Positions 31,980 through 43,453 of a stretch of DNA of 64,000 nt are shown here, piece by piece (positions within the stretch are counted from its first letter, which is position 1; every line of letters begins with the position of its first letter). The notes below the pieces were generated by a model, which was given only the letters and a program-made list of their open reading frames with translations, searched no databases and was not told the origin of the DNA. The DNA is taken from contig RPFO01000090.1 of assembly GCA_009746045.1 (NCBI GenBank), forward strand, positions 167,649 through 231,648, given 5' to 3'. The DNA comes from Mesostigma viride. Lineage: Eukaryota; Streptophyta; Mesostigmatophyceae; Mesostigmatales; Mesostigmataceae. The translations under genes and the position numbers were made by a program.

Positions 31980-33125
31980 TCACTTAGCACATTCTCCATC
32001 GCCACATCCCTTTGCGGCAAAATCGTCCACCGGCACAGCCCCTGGCGCCACAGCCACTGGCGGCTCAGCCATTTGCGCCACAGCCACTTCCGGCACAGCC
32101 ACTGGCGCCACAGCCACTTGTGGCACGGCCACTTGCACCACAGCCACTTGAGATGATGCCACTGGCGCCACATCCTCGAGAGCCGCATCCACTCCCGGCA
32201 CAGCCACTGGCGCCACAGCCACTTGCGCCACATCCACTTGCGGCAAAGCCTCCTGTGGCACAGCCACTTGCGGCACAGACGCTTGCTGCACAGGGTTCTC
32301 TTCCTTGTAGTTGGCCCTTCGCCAGACGTCCACGCTACGGCGGGCATTGGCAATCAACTCGCACTTGCCTTCGTGATTAAGCAAAAAGTGCCGTGCTTGA
32401 CATTCCGAGGAGCAATAAGTTGCGTCCATGCAATCCCGGCATACCTTCAGATCGACGCCAGCGCCACCATTGAAACACTTGACGCAACGACCACCCTCGG
32501 ACGGCTTCTCGTCATAATAGAACAAAACCCCGTCGCAGTCACCCGGAGTTCCCTGCGCGGTGACGGGGAAAGACGCCGCGACTAAGACGCCGTCGTTGTC
32601 GCGCTCCGTAAATCGCACAAACACGTCGTAGCGAGACGAAGACTGGCGAGGAATGCCTGCGAGATAAGCGGCAACGCTCGTGCCTGCAAATTCTGCCAAC
32701 AGGGCGTTTGCGGAGACGAAGCGCAGGGGGACGGCAGTAAATGCCTCCGACAGGTACTCAACAGGAAAACGCGCCTCCAAAAGCAGCACCGTCTCCTCCG
32801 AAAGATTCTTCAACTTCTTCTCGGTGTTCATCTGGATCGTTACGTTGGGCACGGCCGAAATGCAGCCGCGAAATGTTTGTAGATATTCGTAAAAATCATA
32901 AATGACGACGTCTCTCGCCGCCGCCATTTCACGACGCTCCGGCAGCACAGCCGGGAATATCTCAATGGCGATTCCTTCCATCTGCTTCATAATACCACGA
33001 AACCAGCTTTTAGAGCAAAAGTTATGGATGGATTGTGAACTTTGAAGTGAGACGATGCCTGTGAATATACATGCGCACGCAGACCTCGCCACCTTGGAAA
33101 TAAAACAGTCAAGACGCCAACCCAT
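31980..33125 (-). CDS. MYND zinc-finger protein with VAVPQVAVAP repeats
   Basis: A 381-residue frame without introns. A MYND finger is clear at residues 214-255: Cys pairs C214/C217 and C229/C232, then YCSSECQ (C238, C242), H246, H251 and C255. The preceding 170 residues contain an unrecognised, probably folded domain. The C-terminal 110 residues are imperfect repeats of VAVPQVAVAPVAVP type ending in a short acidic/Cys tail. The first 45 residues (Cys-rich, with no charged cluster) may not be translated; a Met at residue 46 (position 32990, MKQMEGIAIEIF) is an equally good start. MYND fingers bind proline-rich partners, so the Pro-containing tail could be a partner site in cis or trans. The function is not known. 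Confidence 0.72.
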   Translation of the reverse strand: MGWRLDCFISKVARSACACIFTGIVSLQSSQSIHNFCSKSWFRGIMKQMEGIAIEIFPAVLPERREMAAARDVVIYDFYEYLQTFRGCISAVPNVTIQMNTEKKLKNLSEETVLLLEARFPVEYLSEAFTAVPLRFVSANALLAEFAGTSVAAYLAGIPRQSSSRYDVFVRFTERDNDGVLVAASFPVTAQGTPGDCDGVLFYYDEKPSEGGRCVKCFNGGAGVDLKVCRDCMDATYCSSECQARHFLLNHEGKCELIANARRSVDVWRRANYKEENPVQQASVPQVAVPQEALPQVDVAQVAVAPVAVPGVDAALEDVAPVASSQVAVVQVAVPQVAVAPVAVPEVAVAQMAEPPVAVAPGAVPVDDFAAKGCGDGECAK

Positions 33126-34221
33126 GCAATATGTATTAAAAATATAATATGTATGTAGGGGGCTCCTCTTTACGTTCTGTACTTCTGTACGTACTTTACG
33201 TGTTGGGCCGGTGGTCAGCTCGTAACAAGTCAGTCAGTCTGTCTCTTGCGGAACTTCAAGTACAGAATTCGCCACCACTTTGGGCCGTATCGGTCCTTGG
33301 TAGTTACGCAACAAACATTCGAACGGTCGCCGTGGAAAGTACCTTTGTTGCGTAACTAGTTGCGTTACCGCGGGTTGGTACTGTAGGCCACATGTATCAA
33401 GAAAACAAAACGAGGAAAAGGAAAAGGGACTAGCTACGTGAGGAGTTCATCCGCTTTGAGCAGGTCTAACTTCTAGGCAGGGCGTGTCCCGAATCGGGCA
33501 GCACTACCCCCCCAGCTCGCAGGCGACCCGCCCATTACCTGTCAAGTAGGTGTCGTCTTCATTTTCCCAGCCGCGGAAGGGTTGATTCAATGACGTATGT
33601 TGCAAAGGATCGTCGTCTCGCTCTCTATCTAAACTACCTCCGAGTCCATTGTTACGCCGCAACCCTCGGCCGCCACCTCTACCTCTACCTCTTCTGATAC
33701 TACCTAGACTAGTAAGGCCGCCTCTATTTAAACCCCTAGCGAAAGACGAACGAGACGATCCAGATCTCAATGCATTGACATATGTGCTACTATAATATGC
33801 CATAGGCCATTTAACCAAACCCGTTTACTCCAGGAAAAGAGGAAGGAAACACAACTACACTGCCGTGACCCAAGCCTATATGTGTTAATTCATTTAACAC
33901 ACGCCGAGTGACCACACACGGAGTGGAACGTGCATAAATGGTCACCAACGGTCCAACAGGCTCGGGCCGACCTGGCCCTCGCCTGCCGAGACACAGAAAC
34001 ACCGGCAGGTGCACAGATGCACGCCGGTCCACTACATTCTACAAAAGGATAAGGACCACTAATAAAGTACGCGGCGCGGCGCCCAAAGGCACCCAATATA
34101 CCACAGTACTGTTACGGGGACAATCATGTCCCAGCTAGAACTGCACGTAAACCTAAGAACAGCCGAGGTAAAGGACCTAATTTACGTCCGTAACTACAAC
34201 GAATTGTTACGCGACGTAACA
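33126..34221. other. Mostly non-coding region
   Basis: Contains an inverted pair GTTACGCAACA / TGTTGCGTAAC near 33302 and 33346. A 104-residue minus frame at 33818-33504 with an Arg/Gly-rich centre (RRGRGRGGGRG) has no family match and could be chance. The ACGTAAC motifs near 34180-34220 lead into the CCCT tract. No gene is supported. Confidence 0.4.
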
Positions 34222-34935
34222 CCTCCCTCCCTCCCTCCCTCCCTCCCTCCCTCCCTCCCTCCCTCCCTCCCTCCCTCCCTCCCTCCCTCCCTCCCTCCCT
34301 CCCTCCCTCCCTCCCTCCCTCCCTCCCTCCCTCCCCCTCCTCCCTCCCTCCCTCCCTCCCTCCCTCCCTCCCCTCCCTCCCTCCCTCCCTCCCTCCCTCC
34401 CTCCCTCCCTCCCTCCTCCCTCCCTCCCTCCCTCCCTCCCTCCCTCCCTCCCTCCTCCCTCCCTCCCTCCCTCCCTCCCTCCCTCCCTCCCTCCCTCCCT
34501 CCCTCCCTCCCTCCCTCCCTCCCTCCCTCCCTCCCTCCCTCCCTCCCTCCCTCCCTCCCTCCCTCCCTCCCTCCCTCCCTCCCTCCCTCCCTCCCTCCCT
34601 CCCTCTCCCTCCCTCCCTCCCTCCCTCCTCCCTCCCTCCCTCCCTCCCTCCCTCCCTCCCTCCCTCCCTCCCTCCCTCCTCCCTCCCTCCCTCCCTCCCT
34701 CCCTCCCTCCCTCCCTCCCTCCCTCCCTCCCTCCTCCCTCCCTCCCTCCCTCCCTCCCTCCCTCCCTCCCTCCCTCCCTCCCTCCCTCCCTCCCTCCCTC
34801 CCTCCCTCCCTCCCTCCCTCCTCCTCCCTCCCTCCCTCCCTCCCTCCCTCCCTCCCTCCCTCCCTCCCTCCCTCCCCTCCCTCCCTGCCTCCCTCCCTCC
34901 CTCCCTCCCTCCCTCCCTCCCCCCCTCCCTCATTC
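34222..34935. repeat. (CCCT)n microsatellite, about 715 bp
   Basis: Almost pure CCCT repeats with single-base phase slips about every 40-100 bp and one CTGCCT interruption near 34886. It is the longest simple repeat in the window and has the same strand asymmetry as 8426-8872. Confidence 0.95.
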
Positions 34936-37163
34936 ATACACCCGTTCATTCATGCATGCAGCCGCTCATCATTAACACGCCTCCGTTGGGAAACTCACGG
35001 GGTATGAACTATGAAACGGGCGGTAAGAAAGGAAGAAGGAGCCGCCTCCCCAACATGCCGCCCGGCAAAGGCAGCGATGGGCCGTCCAGGAGGGAAACAC
35101 TGCGCTTTGCCTTGTACGCCGGGGTGCGCAGGCGACGTGCGGGCACTGTCGCGTGTAAATTTGCCTGCCCGCCCCAGTCCTTCTCGGAACGCCTCCCCAG
35201 AGCATGCCGTCATGGTAAGAGCTCTTTTCGCCCGTCGCCGGAAGCTTAAACCACAAGAATACGCCGGTTAATGACCAGAAAATGGGGGGTTGTCGACGTT
35301 ATAAACCAGTAGCTGTGGTTTTTCCCGCACCCCGAGCACACTCCGGACGGGGCCAGCAAGCCCCGCCCGCAGGATAAACACCGGGCGATGTTGCTGCGCC
35401 CAAGGGAAGTCATATAGCTGCAAGAAAAGACGTAAAAGCGATTAAAAGCACGACATGCAGTGTTGCCCCTGTCAGCGCTCCTATAATTCTCACTTTTTCG
35501 CGGAAGGGGCGTAAAAATCGGAAACGCAAAATTAAGGGAAATCCATCGCTGGGTTTCTTTGAAATGATGTTAGGAACTGGTAGAATGTGTTCATGACCGC
35601 CGAGAGCATGTTTTTCCTGTCTGTGTCTTACCTTGCACACACACGGGTCGGGCCGGTTGGTGTGCAAAACGCCCGCCTGCTGCCCACGTGCCCTCGCTGC
35701 AGAAAAAAAAGAAACTGTTTTTCAGGTTTTTTAATGTACGATACTTTTCCTTATATAATCAACGTCCGAACAAGCGAAATAACGTCCAAAATGGTTGCGT
35801 AATCAGCTCGCAATAAATTTTCGCGTCACCATAGCCGTGCACACCGAATTTCAGTCAACATTGCACGCGCGCACCGAATTTCGTCAACTTTCGCGCGGGA
35901 ATTACCGGGGTGGTACCGGCGCTGCGCCGGACTGATGTGTAGGTTGTTGTATGCGTGTATCTTCTAGGGGCCGGTGCAGTCGCGCCGCGCTGCGTACTTT
36001 ATAGCTAGTTGAGATATTGTACTCATGCGTGGATTCTGTAGGCGAGGGTCGATGTCGACCCGAGGATCTTGTGTGGACTGCATGCTTTGGAAGGTCGGCG
36101 CCATGCCGTCGGCGCCCCTTGCCAGCGTAGTGGCAGACCTAGGTGAAATTGGTCCGAGGACGAGAGTCTCGTCCTCTTGGTTTGATGAATGTAAAGTGCG
36201 ATGACGCCTTCATATTAAACCTGGGGCAACTATCCATTTGTAATTGGTATTGCTAGCCATTATAAGTGTGTATTAATTAGCTTGGCATCAAGTCGCGGTG
36301 CCAGATATCTCACGACCCCAGTCGTGAAGCGCAATCTGCATTATAGGCCACCTTGAATCTTCCTAATTCCGGCATGGTAGATCTTTCGCTACGTAGCTCA
36401 GGCTAGGTGTGTCTGGGCTGGGACGTAACACTTATAAGGCCGTACACGTGAGAAAACATAGGAATAGGCAAGGGGGGGGGTCCAAAACAAAAATAAAAGA
36501 CACCATGCTGAAATTTTCCAAAAGTTGGCCCTTGGACCCTACCTACCTAGCATGTAGGCGCTATTAATAGCAAAACCCTGAGGTCCCAAGGGTCATATAG
36601 GGGTCGACCTAGGGAGCAAAATGACTGATCAGCTCCGCGCAACACTACTATGTAGCTCGCCAGCTCTACCGTTTGTACTGTAGCATATTGGTGTATGGGA
36701 AAATTCCGGTTTTCTGAAATGGGTCGTTGGCCGGCGCGTGGCGATACTGGCACGGCACGGCGCTGGATAGCCGAAGCCTTGTAGTGGTGGCAGACGGCAG
36801 CATACTACTTCCGTGCCTAGGGGCAGCACCATCTTGCGGGCAACCGCCCCCCCTCTATGGTACCTGCCACTGAAATTTTGACTGCAGATTTGGGTTCAGC
36901 TCGCCAAGTGCTATCAGTTTGTCCGTCAAACCGTTTCAAAATTCCGACCATACAGGGAGCTATAGCAGAAAATCCAAGTGTCTTGTGGTAAAAAACCCAT
37001 ATCGTCCCGGCACCATACCTACCTACCCTTTAAGTTAACGGTTTTTGAGGCTCTGTGACTTCTAACCTAGAGACCCTCTGGGGTTGCGACCAGTGGCAAA
37101 CATGCTTGTTATCGCGAGATCTACTCGAATCCAGCATGATGTCAATTTTCTTGTTTTTGGACA
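34936..37163. other. Unrecognised non-coding region
   Basis: About 2.2 kb with no convincing gene. Features seen: paired phrases GCACACCGAATTTCAGTCAAC and GCGCACCGAATTTCGTCAAC near 35840-35885, GAGGGTCGATGTCGACCCGAGG (near-palindrome) near 36044, and the phrase AAGGCCGTACACGTGAGAAA near 36437, which returns at 37497 inside the microsatellite duplication. Small frames at both ends lack domains. Confidence 0.45.
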
Positions 37164-37758
37164 CCCCCCTTGGAATAGGGGATGAAAATCCGTCAATCCA
37201 TCCATCCATCCATCCATCCATCCATCCATCCATCCATCCATCCATCCATCCATCCATCCATCCATCCATCCATCCATCCATCCATCCATCCATCCATCCA
37301 TCCATCCATCCATCCATCCATCCATCCATCCATCCATCCATCCATCCATCCATCCATCCATCCATCCATAGATACATACATACATCCACCGAATTCGTCC
37401 CAAATTTGCAAGCATAAGGGTGAGGTTCTTCCGAAAATTGGCTCCGCCGTAGACTAGTTTCAACGGGCAAGTTGCAAACACGCACGTTACTTGATAAGGC
37501 CGTGCACGTGAGAAAACATAGGAATAGGGGATGAACTGAAAATCCGTCAATCCATACATACATACATACATACATACATACATACATACATACATACATA
37601 CATACATACATACATACATACATACATACATACATACATACATACATACATCCACCGAATTTGTCCCGAATTTGCAAGCATAAGGGTGAGGTTCTTCCGA
37701 AAATTGGCTCCGCCGTAGAGTTTCAACGGGCAAGTTGCAAACACGCACGTTACTTGAT
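37164..37758. repeat. Duplicated unit with (CCAT)n and (CATA)n tracts
   Basis: Two tandem copies share the flanks GGAATAGGGGATGAA / AAAATCCGTCAATCC on the left and ACCGAATT(C/T)GTCCC, GCATAAGGGTGAGGTTCTTC and TTTCAACGGGCAAGTTGC on the right. The first copy holds about 175 bp of CCAT (37193-37368) and the second about 95 bp of CATA (37555-37652). The same locus therefore carries two different tetranucleotide expansions in duplicated surroundings. Confidence 0.92.
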
Positions 37759-40320
37759 ACCATGATCCTATAACCGAACCAGGTTGTGAACCCCTTCACT
37801 ATCCGTCAATGTGTTCGCAAAAGTTATGCAGGGAAGGCCTCCCCTGCGTTTTAAAAAGTTGTGCATTCGTAACTTTTTACAAACCCACTGAGGGGGTTTG
37901 AGGTTTCCACACTTCAAGGCATCGGCGATAGACCGGTCTACCGTCGTAGACTGGGTCTCGTAGATCACCCCCGAATTTTATTTTGAGTAGCGCAATCGAC
38001 ATATCTCCTCGAGAGGATCCTGGATCATACCTTGGAAACTGGAAAGTCGGTTTGCAGTTGAGTGATAGTTGGGCTACAGACATTAGTACACACTATAGTG
38101 TCACCCGCTGGCTTCGCCCAGCCAAAAAAAGCACTTTGGGGCGGTTCAGGGCCTGCCCGCTGCCCGCTCACTGCGTAGTACGTGGTCCTTCACTGCGCTC
38201 CGGAGAGGGGAACAGTACGGTGCTCGCTTCGCTGGCGGATTGGTGCGCAGTACGCTGCCCGCTGCCCGCTGGAATAGTACGGTGCTCGCTTTGCTCGCGG
38301 ATTGGTGCGCAGTACGGTGCTCGCTCGCTTCGCTCGCTCGCCGTACGGTGCTCGCTTCGCTCGCGGATTGGTGCGCAGTACGGTGCTCGCTCGCTTCGCT
38401 CGCTCGCTGGGCGCTTCGCGCGGATTGGTGGTCAGTCATTCCGGTTCTTTTGGATTGGCGGGGTACTCCGGAATGCCCTGAATGCTCGGGGATACTGTGA
38501 CATTGCTAAATTAGTATATAGGACAAGTTTTGCTGGCTTCGCCCGCGACATTAGAGCTTGTACAAGTTTTTTGTGGCCGGTCCCCGGCCAGGGAGCCCCG
38601 GCTAGGGAGATGTGAGTCACCACGTACCTCCGTCGAGTGCCAAGTGGCGCTAGCCCCGCCAAGGAGCGCGCGCTAGCTTTAGGGTTTCGACCACGAGATT
38701 CATGGAGGTTGGCAAAAGGGTGAAGAACAAAAACCCGAGATAAATGCATGAACTGGGTAGATTCGAACCCGAAGCCTCCCGGTTATGAAACTAATGATGA
38801 AGTGTACCTTTGTCAACGCAACCAACTTTTGCGGAAGTTGAACAATATGTACATGTCTACAAAGGGAAAACTTTGCGCAACCGCGCAGTGGACGGAGCTC
38901 GCGAATTACGTCTTGCGGAGTTCAACTAGCTCCAGATTGACTGCTACCCCTGCACGGGAGCGCGATGCGCGCGGGGATGAGTGACCTCGCCGCAGAGAGC
39001 AGGGAAAAATCGCTTACAGGCGGTGGAGCAGAGGAAAATCCACGTGTGAGCTTCCTGCGCGTTTGTAACGGGATTTCCTTAACATAAAGTTTGGTCGAAC
39101 AGCCCAAAAGTTTGCGACGGTTATATCTGGAGCTCGCAAACACAGGACATCGCAGAGTTTGGCTCCTGGCGCAATCTGGGCATACGGACCTCTGCCAAAT
39201 GGCTCATCTGGATGTAACGCACAAAAAACCTGATAATATGGATGCCGTGGTTTGACCTTTTCGTGATTGGTCGCAACGAAATTTCGCGCAGCTGATTCGT
39301 CAAGCGGACTGTAAGTCGCGCCGCTGAGTGGCTGGAGCCGAAAGCCGTTCGAAAGAGTGTTAGCTAAAATTGTGCCAAGGCTGCGTTTTACAAATTTTAG
39401 TATATATGTTGATGTCAGTCAGTCGTCAGTGGTTTCCCACGTCGGAGAGTCCGACCGAGAGGTACAAGACATGTGAAATTGCTGGCCCCTTAGCATATAC
39501 TAGGCGAAAGTCAAGACAGGCTAAGTAGGACATTGGGGGGTCCAATCAAAAGTTAAAGTCGAGAGATTCCGGAGTCACGCCACGCCTTACAGTTACGCCT
39601 TAGGCTAAGGCGTAACTGTAAGGCGAAATTCGTACGGAGGAGCCCCTTCCGGTGAGATTCCGGAGGGGGATTAGTTAACGTAAAGGATTTACGTTAGATG
39701 GATAGAGATTGTTACGCTCTTTCCAACGGCACCTTGAACGCCTCATTTGGTTAAGGAACGTAAAAGTTATGACGTTTCCTAGGCTGTGCCGACAGTACCG
39801 GCGGCGCGCCACTGTGGGCGCGTACGGACACAGGATGTACAAGTGTCACTTTGATAGTCCGCAGGACGTTGACAGGACTTGTACAGGACATGATGGTCAA
39901 TTGATAGGTAGGCGCGCTGTAGCGCGCCAGGACCTATGAGACAATTGATGCTGAGCAGTGTACGGATAGCTAGGTCCACAGGACTAGCCGTATGGACAAT
40001 TGATAGATCTGCGCGCCAAAGGCGTACCAGAGTCTGTGTAATCAATTGATTGACAGTTCAGCTCTGACAGTGCAGCTGAATACTTGGATGCGTCCCTAGC
40101 AACCTATATGTGTGACTTGGTAGCACCGGGACGCTAGCTCTTGCGTGCACGTTCTCTTGGCACTGCGATCCTGTCGCCTGTGCTGCGTGCAGTCTTGGAA
40201 GTGCATGACGTGACTTACGTCTGTGTTCCTTATTCTTAATAAAGGCAACATTCCTGCAAGAACCATGGCGGAATTCAGGGCAACTCTCTCACAACTCGTA
40301 TTACTCGCCTTTTCACGATC
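37759..40320. other. Unrecognised region with tandem and hairpin repeats
   Basis: No gene is recognised. At 38219-38425 four units of about 56-66 bp each contain GCGGATTGGTGCGCAGTACG and palindromic GCTCGCTTCGCTCGC stretches. A perfect hairpin lies at 39583-39625. TAACGTAAAGGATTTACGTTA near 39673 is a second perfect hairpin. An AATAAAGG at about 40240 and the compositional shift after it suggest the 3' end of some transcript or LTR. A tRNA-like B-box phrase at 38756 is discussed among the rejected items. Confidence 0.45.
39583..39625. repeat. Perfect 43-nt hairpin
   Basis: Arms of 21 nt (CGCCTTACAGTTACGCC and four more bases) pair perfectly around a single G. Flanking GAGATTCCGGA copies stand near 39563 and 39652. 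Confidence 0.9.
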
Positions 40321-40902
40321 ATGCCAAATTCCGAAGAATTCCGCATTCCCACCGACGAGGAGGTAGCTGCTCCGCCGGCTGATCCATTACCGGCTCCGCG
40401 TCCGCGCGAGCCAAGGCCGGCTGCGCCATCGTGGCAAGCACTTCTTGACGAAGTCACGGTTTCCCTCGACGAGTTACATCGTCGACAGCGAGCAGCTCTC
40501 CCTTTGCTGGGAGATTTTCCCGAGGACCCCCGTCTGCCGCAGCTGGTGCCGGCGATTCGCGGGCCATTAGACCAAATCCGAAATATTCTTTCGGCTTTTA
40601 CGGTTCAGGTCCGAGGCGGCCTGCGTTCGGTGAACGAAGTCACCACCGCCATCGAGGGGGTGGACAACGCAATTTCCTCGCTCACCGGGTACCAGCGCAA
40701 TTTGCAAAACTGGGCCTCGACGCGCACGGGGGGGCGCGCCGGTGGTCACTACAAATTTGTTTCAGGACATCGCATTGCTTTCGCTGCTTACACGCGGCGT
40801 TCGCACTCGCGAGCGACAGGTCCTCATAAACCTGGTCGCATTTCTTTTGGCCTTGCGAGAGTGGATTCCCGCGGGCTGGGAGCTTCTGTCCATTTTTACT
40901 AA
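40321..40902 (+). CDS. Hypothetical ORF, 193 aa
   Basis: Open frame from ATG 40321, with a Pro-rich acidic N terminus (PPADPLPAPRPREP) and a helical middle (residues 40-130) of heptad character, followed by a less convincing basic end. No family is recognised. It precedes the copia gag by 340 bp and could be an unrelated small gene, or a leader ORF of an LTR element whose LTR end might be the AATAAAGG-containing stretch near 40240. Coding status is uncertain. Confidence 0.3.
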   Translation: MPNSEEFRIPTDEEVAAPPADPLPAPRPREPRPAAPSWQALLDEVTVSLDELHRRQRAALPLLGDFPEDPRLPQLVPAIRGPLDQIRNILSAFTVQVRGGLRSVNEVTTAIEGVDNAISSLTGYQRNLQNWASTRTGGRAGGHYKFVSGHRIAFAAYTRRSHSRATGPHKPGRISFGLARVDSRGLGASVHFY

Positions 40903-41244
40903 TCCTCTTCGTCTCATCGCGCGTCGGCGCATCGCAATTTTCGATCCGACGCAAAATTAACCCGGCGAACACACCGGTTTTGATTCATACCGGTGCAGGT
41001 CCGGCTCACACGCCGGAAATGGAGGATCCTGAGTTTACATATGAGTACTGCGATTTCCGGGGCCTCGACTACTGAATAAGTCGGCCATTTTTTTTTCCAG
41101 TGCTCGTCGGCGCTTAGTCGATTTTTCAGCGGCGTTTCGCGGGGGGCGGCGGCGACACCGGTGCAGGCGGCATTCGTCGACAGTTGTACATACTTTCTTT
41201 TGCTGCTTTACTCTGGTGTTTGCTAAGACAGCTTGTTGTACATC

Positions 41245-42236
41245 ATGGCGGACGGGCGCCGTAGCAAGGGTGCTCCAGCCAGTGGTAATAATGGAGGTGC
41301 AGGTAGTGGGACCGCCCATGTAGATGACGTGGGGGTTACCGGCGAGATTACCAATGTACCTATTAATAATAATACACATGCTGTCTCTGGATATGATCTC
41401 ACCACCCAGGGTCTACTTATTGTTAATCAACTGCAACCTGTCACGTCAGACTCAAAGCCAAAGCAGGCTGAGGAGTTTGTGGAGGGGCTAGAGGGGTTTC
41501 CAAGCTTGTACGGTGGTACAAACTATTATCAGATCTGGATTGGCAGCCAGACTTTTGGCAAGTGTACAGATCAGATAAAGGACCTCACTAGAGAGTGCAA
41601 GAAGGCCAACAAGGCCTGGGCACTCTACGTGGCAGAACTAAGAGAGCTGCTAGAGGATCAACGGAAGAAGGTGGGGATCCATTGGCAGGATAAATACCAA
41701 GGGTGGGAGGTGAAAGGAGACCTTATCCAGAACTTCCTTAACTATTGTAAAATGGTTGAGGAGGGCAGGGCTCATGGCTTTAATGTTGCTGACAACATAG
41801 CCCTGACAAACTGGCTCAAGGTTTCTGGGCTGGACAAGGCAACACGTGGCTCTTTAAAGGTCATGTGTGCCCCACACTCTACCCTGAAGGCCTACAAGGT
41901 CATAATCAAACAAGCACTCGAGGCAGAGGAGCTGTTTGAGGGTGGAGTGCCAGCTGTGAAGGCTACCCACGCAGGTGGGCGTGCCCAGGGGGGCTCCAAG
42001 GCGTCTGAGGCTGACAGAAGCCAAGGAGGACGTGGGGGCAACCACAACAAGCGGAAGGCGAACCATTCACCCGACCCTGACGGGCAATCACATGCCAAGT
42101 CGGTGTTCAGGAGGGTGGGTGCCGGCAAGCCCAGGCAGGGTAACGCGCCTGACAACGGGGGAGGAGGCCAGGGCAAGTCAAAGATCCAGTGCTACCTGTG
42201 CAAGGGGTGGGGGCACATCAAGAAGGAGTGTCCCAG
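41245..42236 (+). CDS. Copia Gag, truncated by insertion
   Basis: About 331 residues are readable from ATG 41245 to the insertion point. The N terminus is Gly/Asn-rich. The central region has the copia Gag helical layout (YYQIWIGSQTF, WVKGD-like repeats, then FLNYCKMVEEGR). The C terminus is basic and ends with a CCHC zinc knuckle, CYLCKGWGHIKKEC. The next codons come from the LARD LTR (RNMPQYA) and a stop. Gag sequence continues after the insertion at 45494 (GFKKTQGQGSNKNN) to a stop at 45609. Protein from this locus would lack only the short basic tail. Confidence 0.78.
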
Positions 42237-42434
42237 TGTCAGGAATATGCCCCAATATGCCTGACAAGTCTAGCACTTACTAATCTAGATAAAGTTCGGG
42301 TAGTCCGTAGTTAAGTCAGAACAACCTACAACGCCAGTATGACTGCGTAGAGCTCATGTTTGGCTACAACTTTGCCACTAGAATCACCTTGATCTGAGCT
42401 CTAGGTAGAAAGTTATGAGTCTTTTCATATATAT

Positions 42435-43453
42435 TAAAAATATAATTACTTACAGCAGAGTGAAATCACTCAAACCAAAGCAAACGCCCAGCTATAAACC
42501 TATATACAGAGCCATGTCAAAGCTCTATACTACGATAAGACCAATGGAAACGCCTAACGGGAGGAACCTAATAGCCCTGCTGCACCGCAAAATCAGCCCG
42601 CGTACGGCGGAGCATGATGTCAGCCATGGCCCGAGTCAGCGCCACCGACAAGCGCTGACGCCAATATGACGTCCAGGTCCGCGCCGACCATGGGGCCCGC
42701 TGGCCCTCCAGGTCCAGCCGATCCTCCCGGAGCCGGCAACACTCCTTGAAGAAGGCGGAGGTCAGGGGCCCCATGGCCCCAAACTCCTCCAGGACAAAGG
42801 GCACCACACGATGGTGCCCGACGTCGCCGTAGGCCAGGAGCTTGGCCCGCTCCGCCCGGTCCGCCGTGTAACCTGCCGTGAGGGAGGCCCCAGCCACGTG
42901 GCTAAGAGCCAAGGGCCGCGCCACCGAAACGTCAATAAGCAGATGCCGGCCACCCCCCTCAAAGTCCAGCACCACGATGTCAGGCCGGTGGTTGGGGGAA
43001 TAGAAGGCAGCGCCATCCGCATCCTCGGACCGGATGTTCGCGTGGGGGAAAACCGACCGAATCATGGCGAGCACCACCGTCAGGAGGACAGTGTGCAAAT
43101 ACAAATACCAATTCTGATTCTGTTGGCCCCCCATGCAGGCAAGGTAGTGAGTCCCCGTGGGATCCAGCGGCTGCCCACAGCTACCACAAGGCCGCCCGGC
43201 CGGAACAAGAGGCTGCGGGGCAAATAGCTGGTGCCGGAGCGCCACCGAGTAGTGGCTGGGAGCCAAGGCGAATGGGGGGGCCATGGGAAGAGCACGAAGG
43301 TACGCCGAGCCCACACTCCGCAAGGAAAGCGAGAACAGCCACTTGGGGTCAGCTTGCTTGGGCGTAGGCACGTCCCTGGGCGTTGAGGTCCGCGAAAAGA
43401 GCAATCCAATCAGCCGTGTGCAGAATACCCGCGTAGGTTTTCTGGTGTTTATC
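42435..43453 (-). mobile_element. 5'-truncated RLE-type non-LTR retrotransposon
   Basis: Flanked by a 12-bp duplication, TTTCATATATAT (42423-42434 and 43454-43465), which is a single copy in the uninterrupted LTRs of copy 1. Minus orientation, with the 3' end at 42435 (antisense AAAAATATAATTACTT). Only the C-terminal domain of the element's protein remains. A 92-bp stub of the same family is at 14833-14924. Confidence 0.88.
42568..43404 (-). pseudogene. C-terminal zinc-knuckle/RLE domain of a non-LTR element
   Basis: A frame of 278 residues. It has a CCHC knuckle, CGSCGQPLDPTGTHYLAC. This is followed by a restriction-enzyme-like endonuclease signature: RPDIVV, then HLLIDVSVARP, matching the PD...D motif of R2/CRE/Dualen-type elements. 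The frame continues helical to the stop at 42568. The upstream part (ADWIALFADLNAQGRAYA) sits in another frame near 43350-43440, so there is an indel as well as a missing RT. The remnant cannot be functional. Confidence 0.72.

Noticed and set aside
33504-33818. Arg/Gly-rich 104-aa minus frame as an RNA-binding protein
   Set aside because: RG content alone in a short frame without a family match or transcript signals is not enough.
38745-38835. tRNA-Met-like gene on the minus strand (GGTTCGAATC B-box phrase, CAT triplet)
   Set aside because: Anticodon and acceptor stems do not pair; at most a decayed tRNA-derived fragment.
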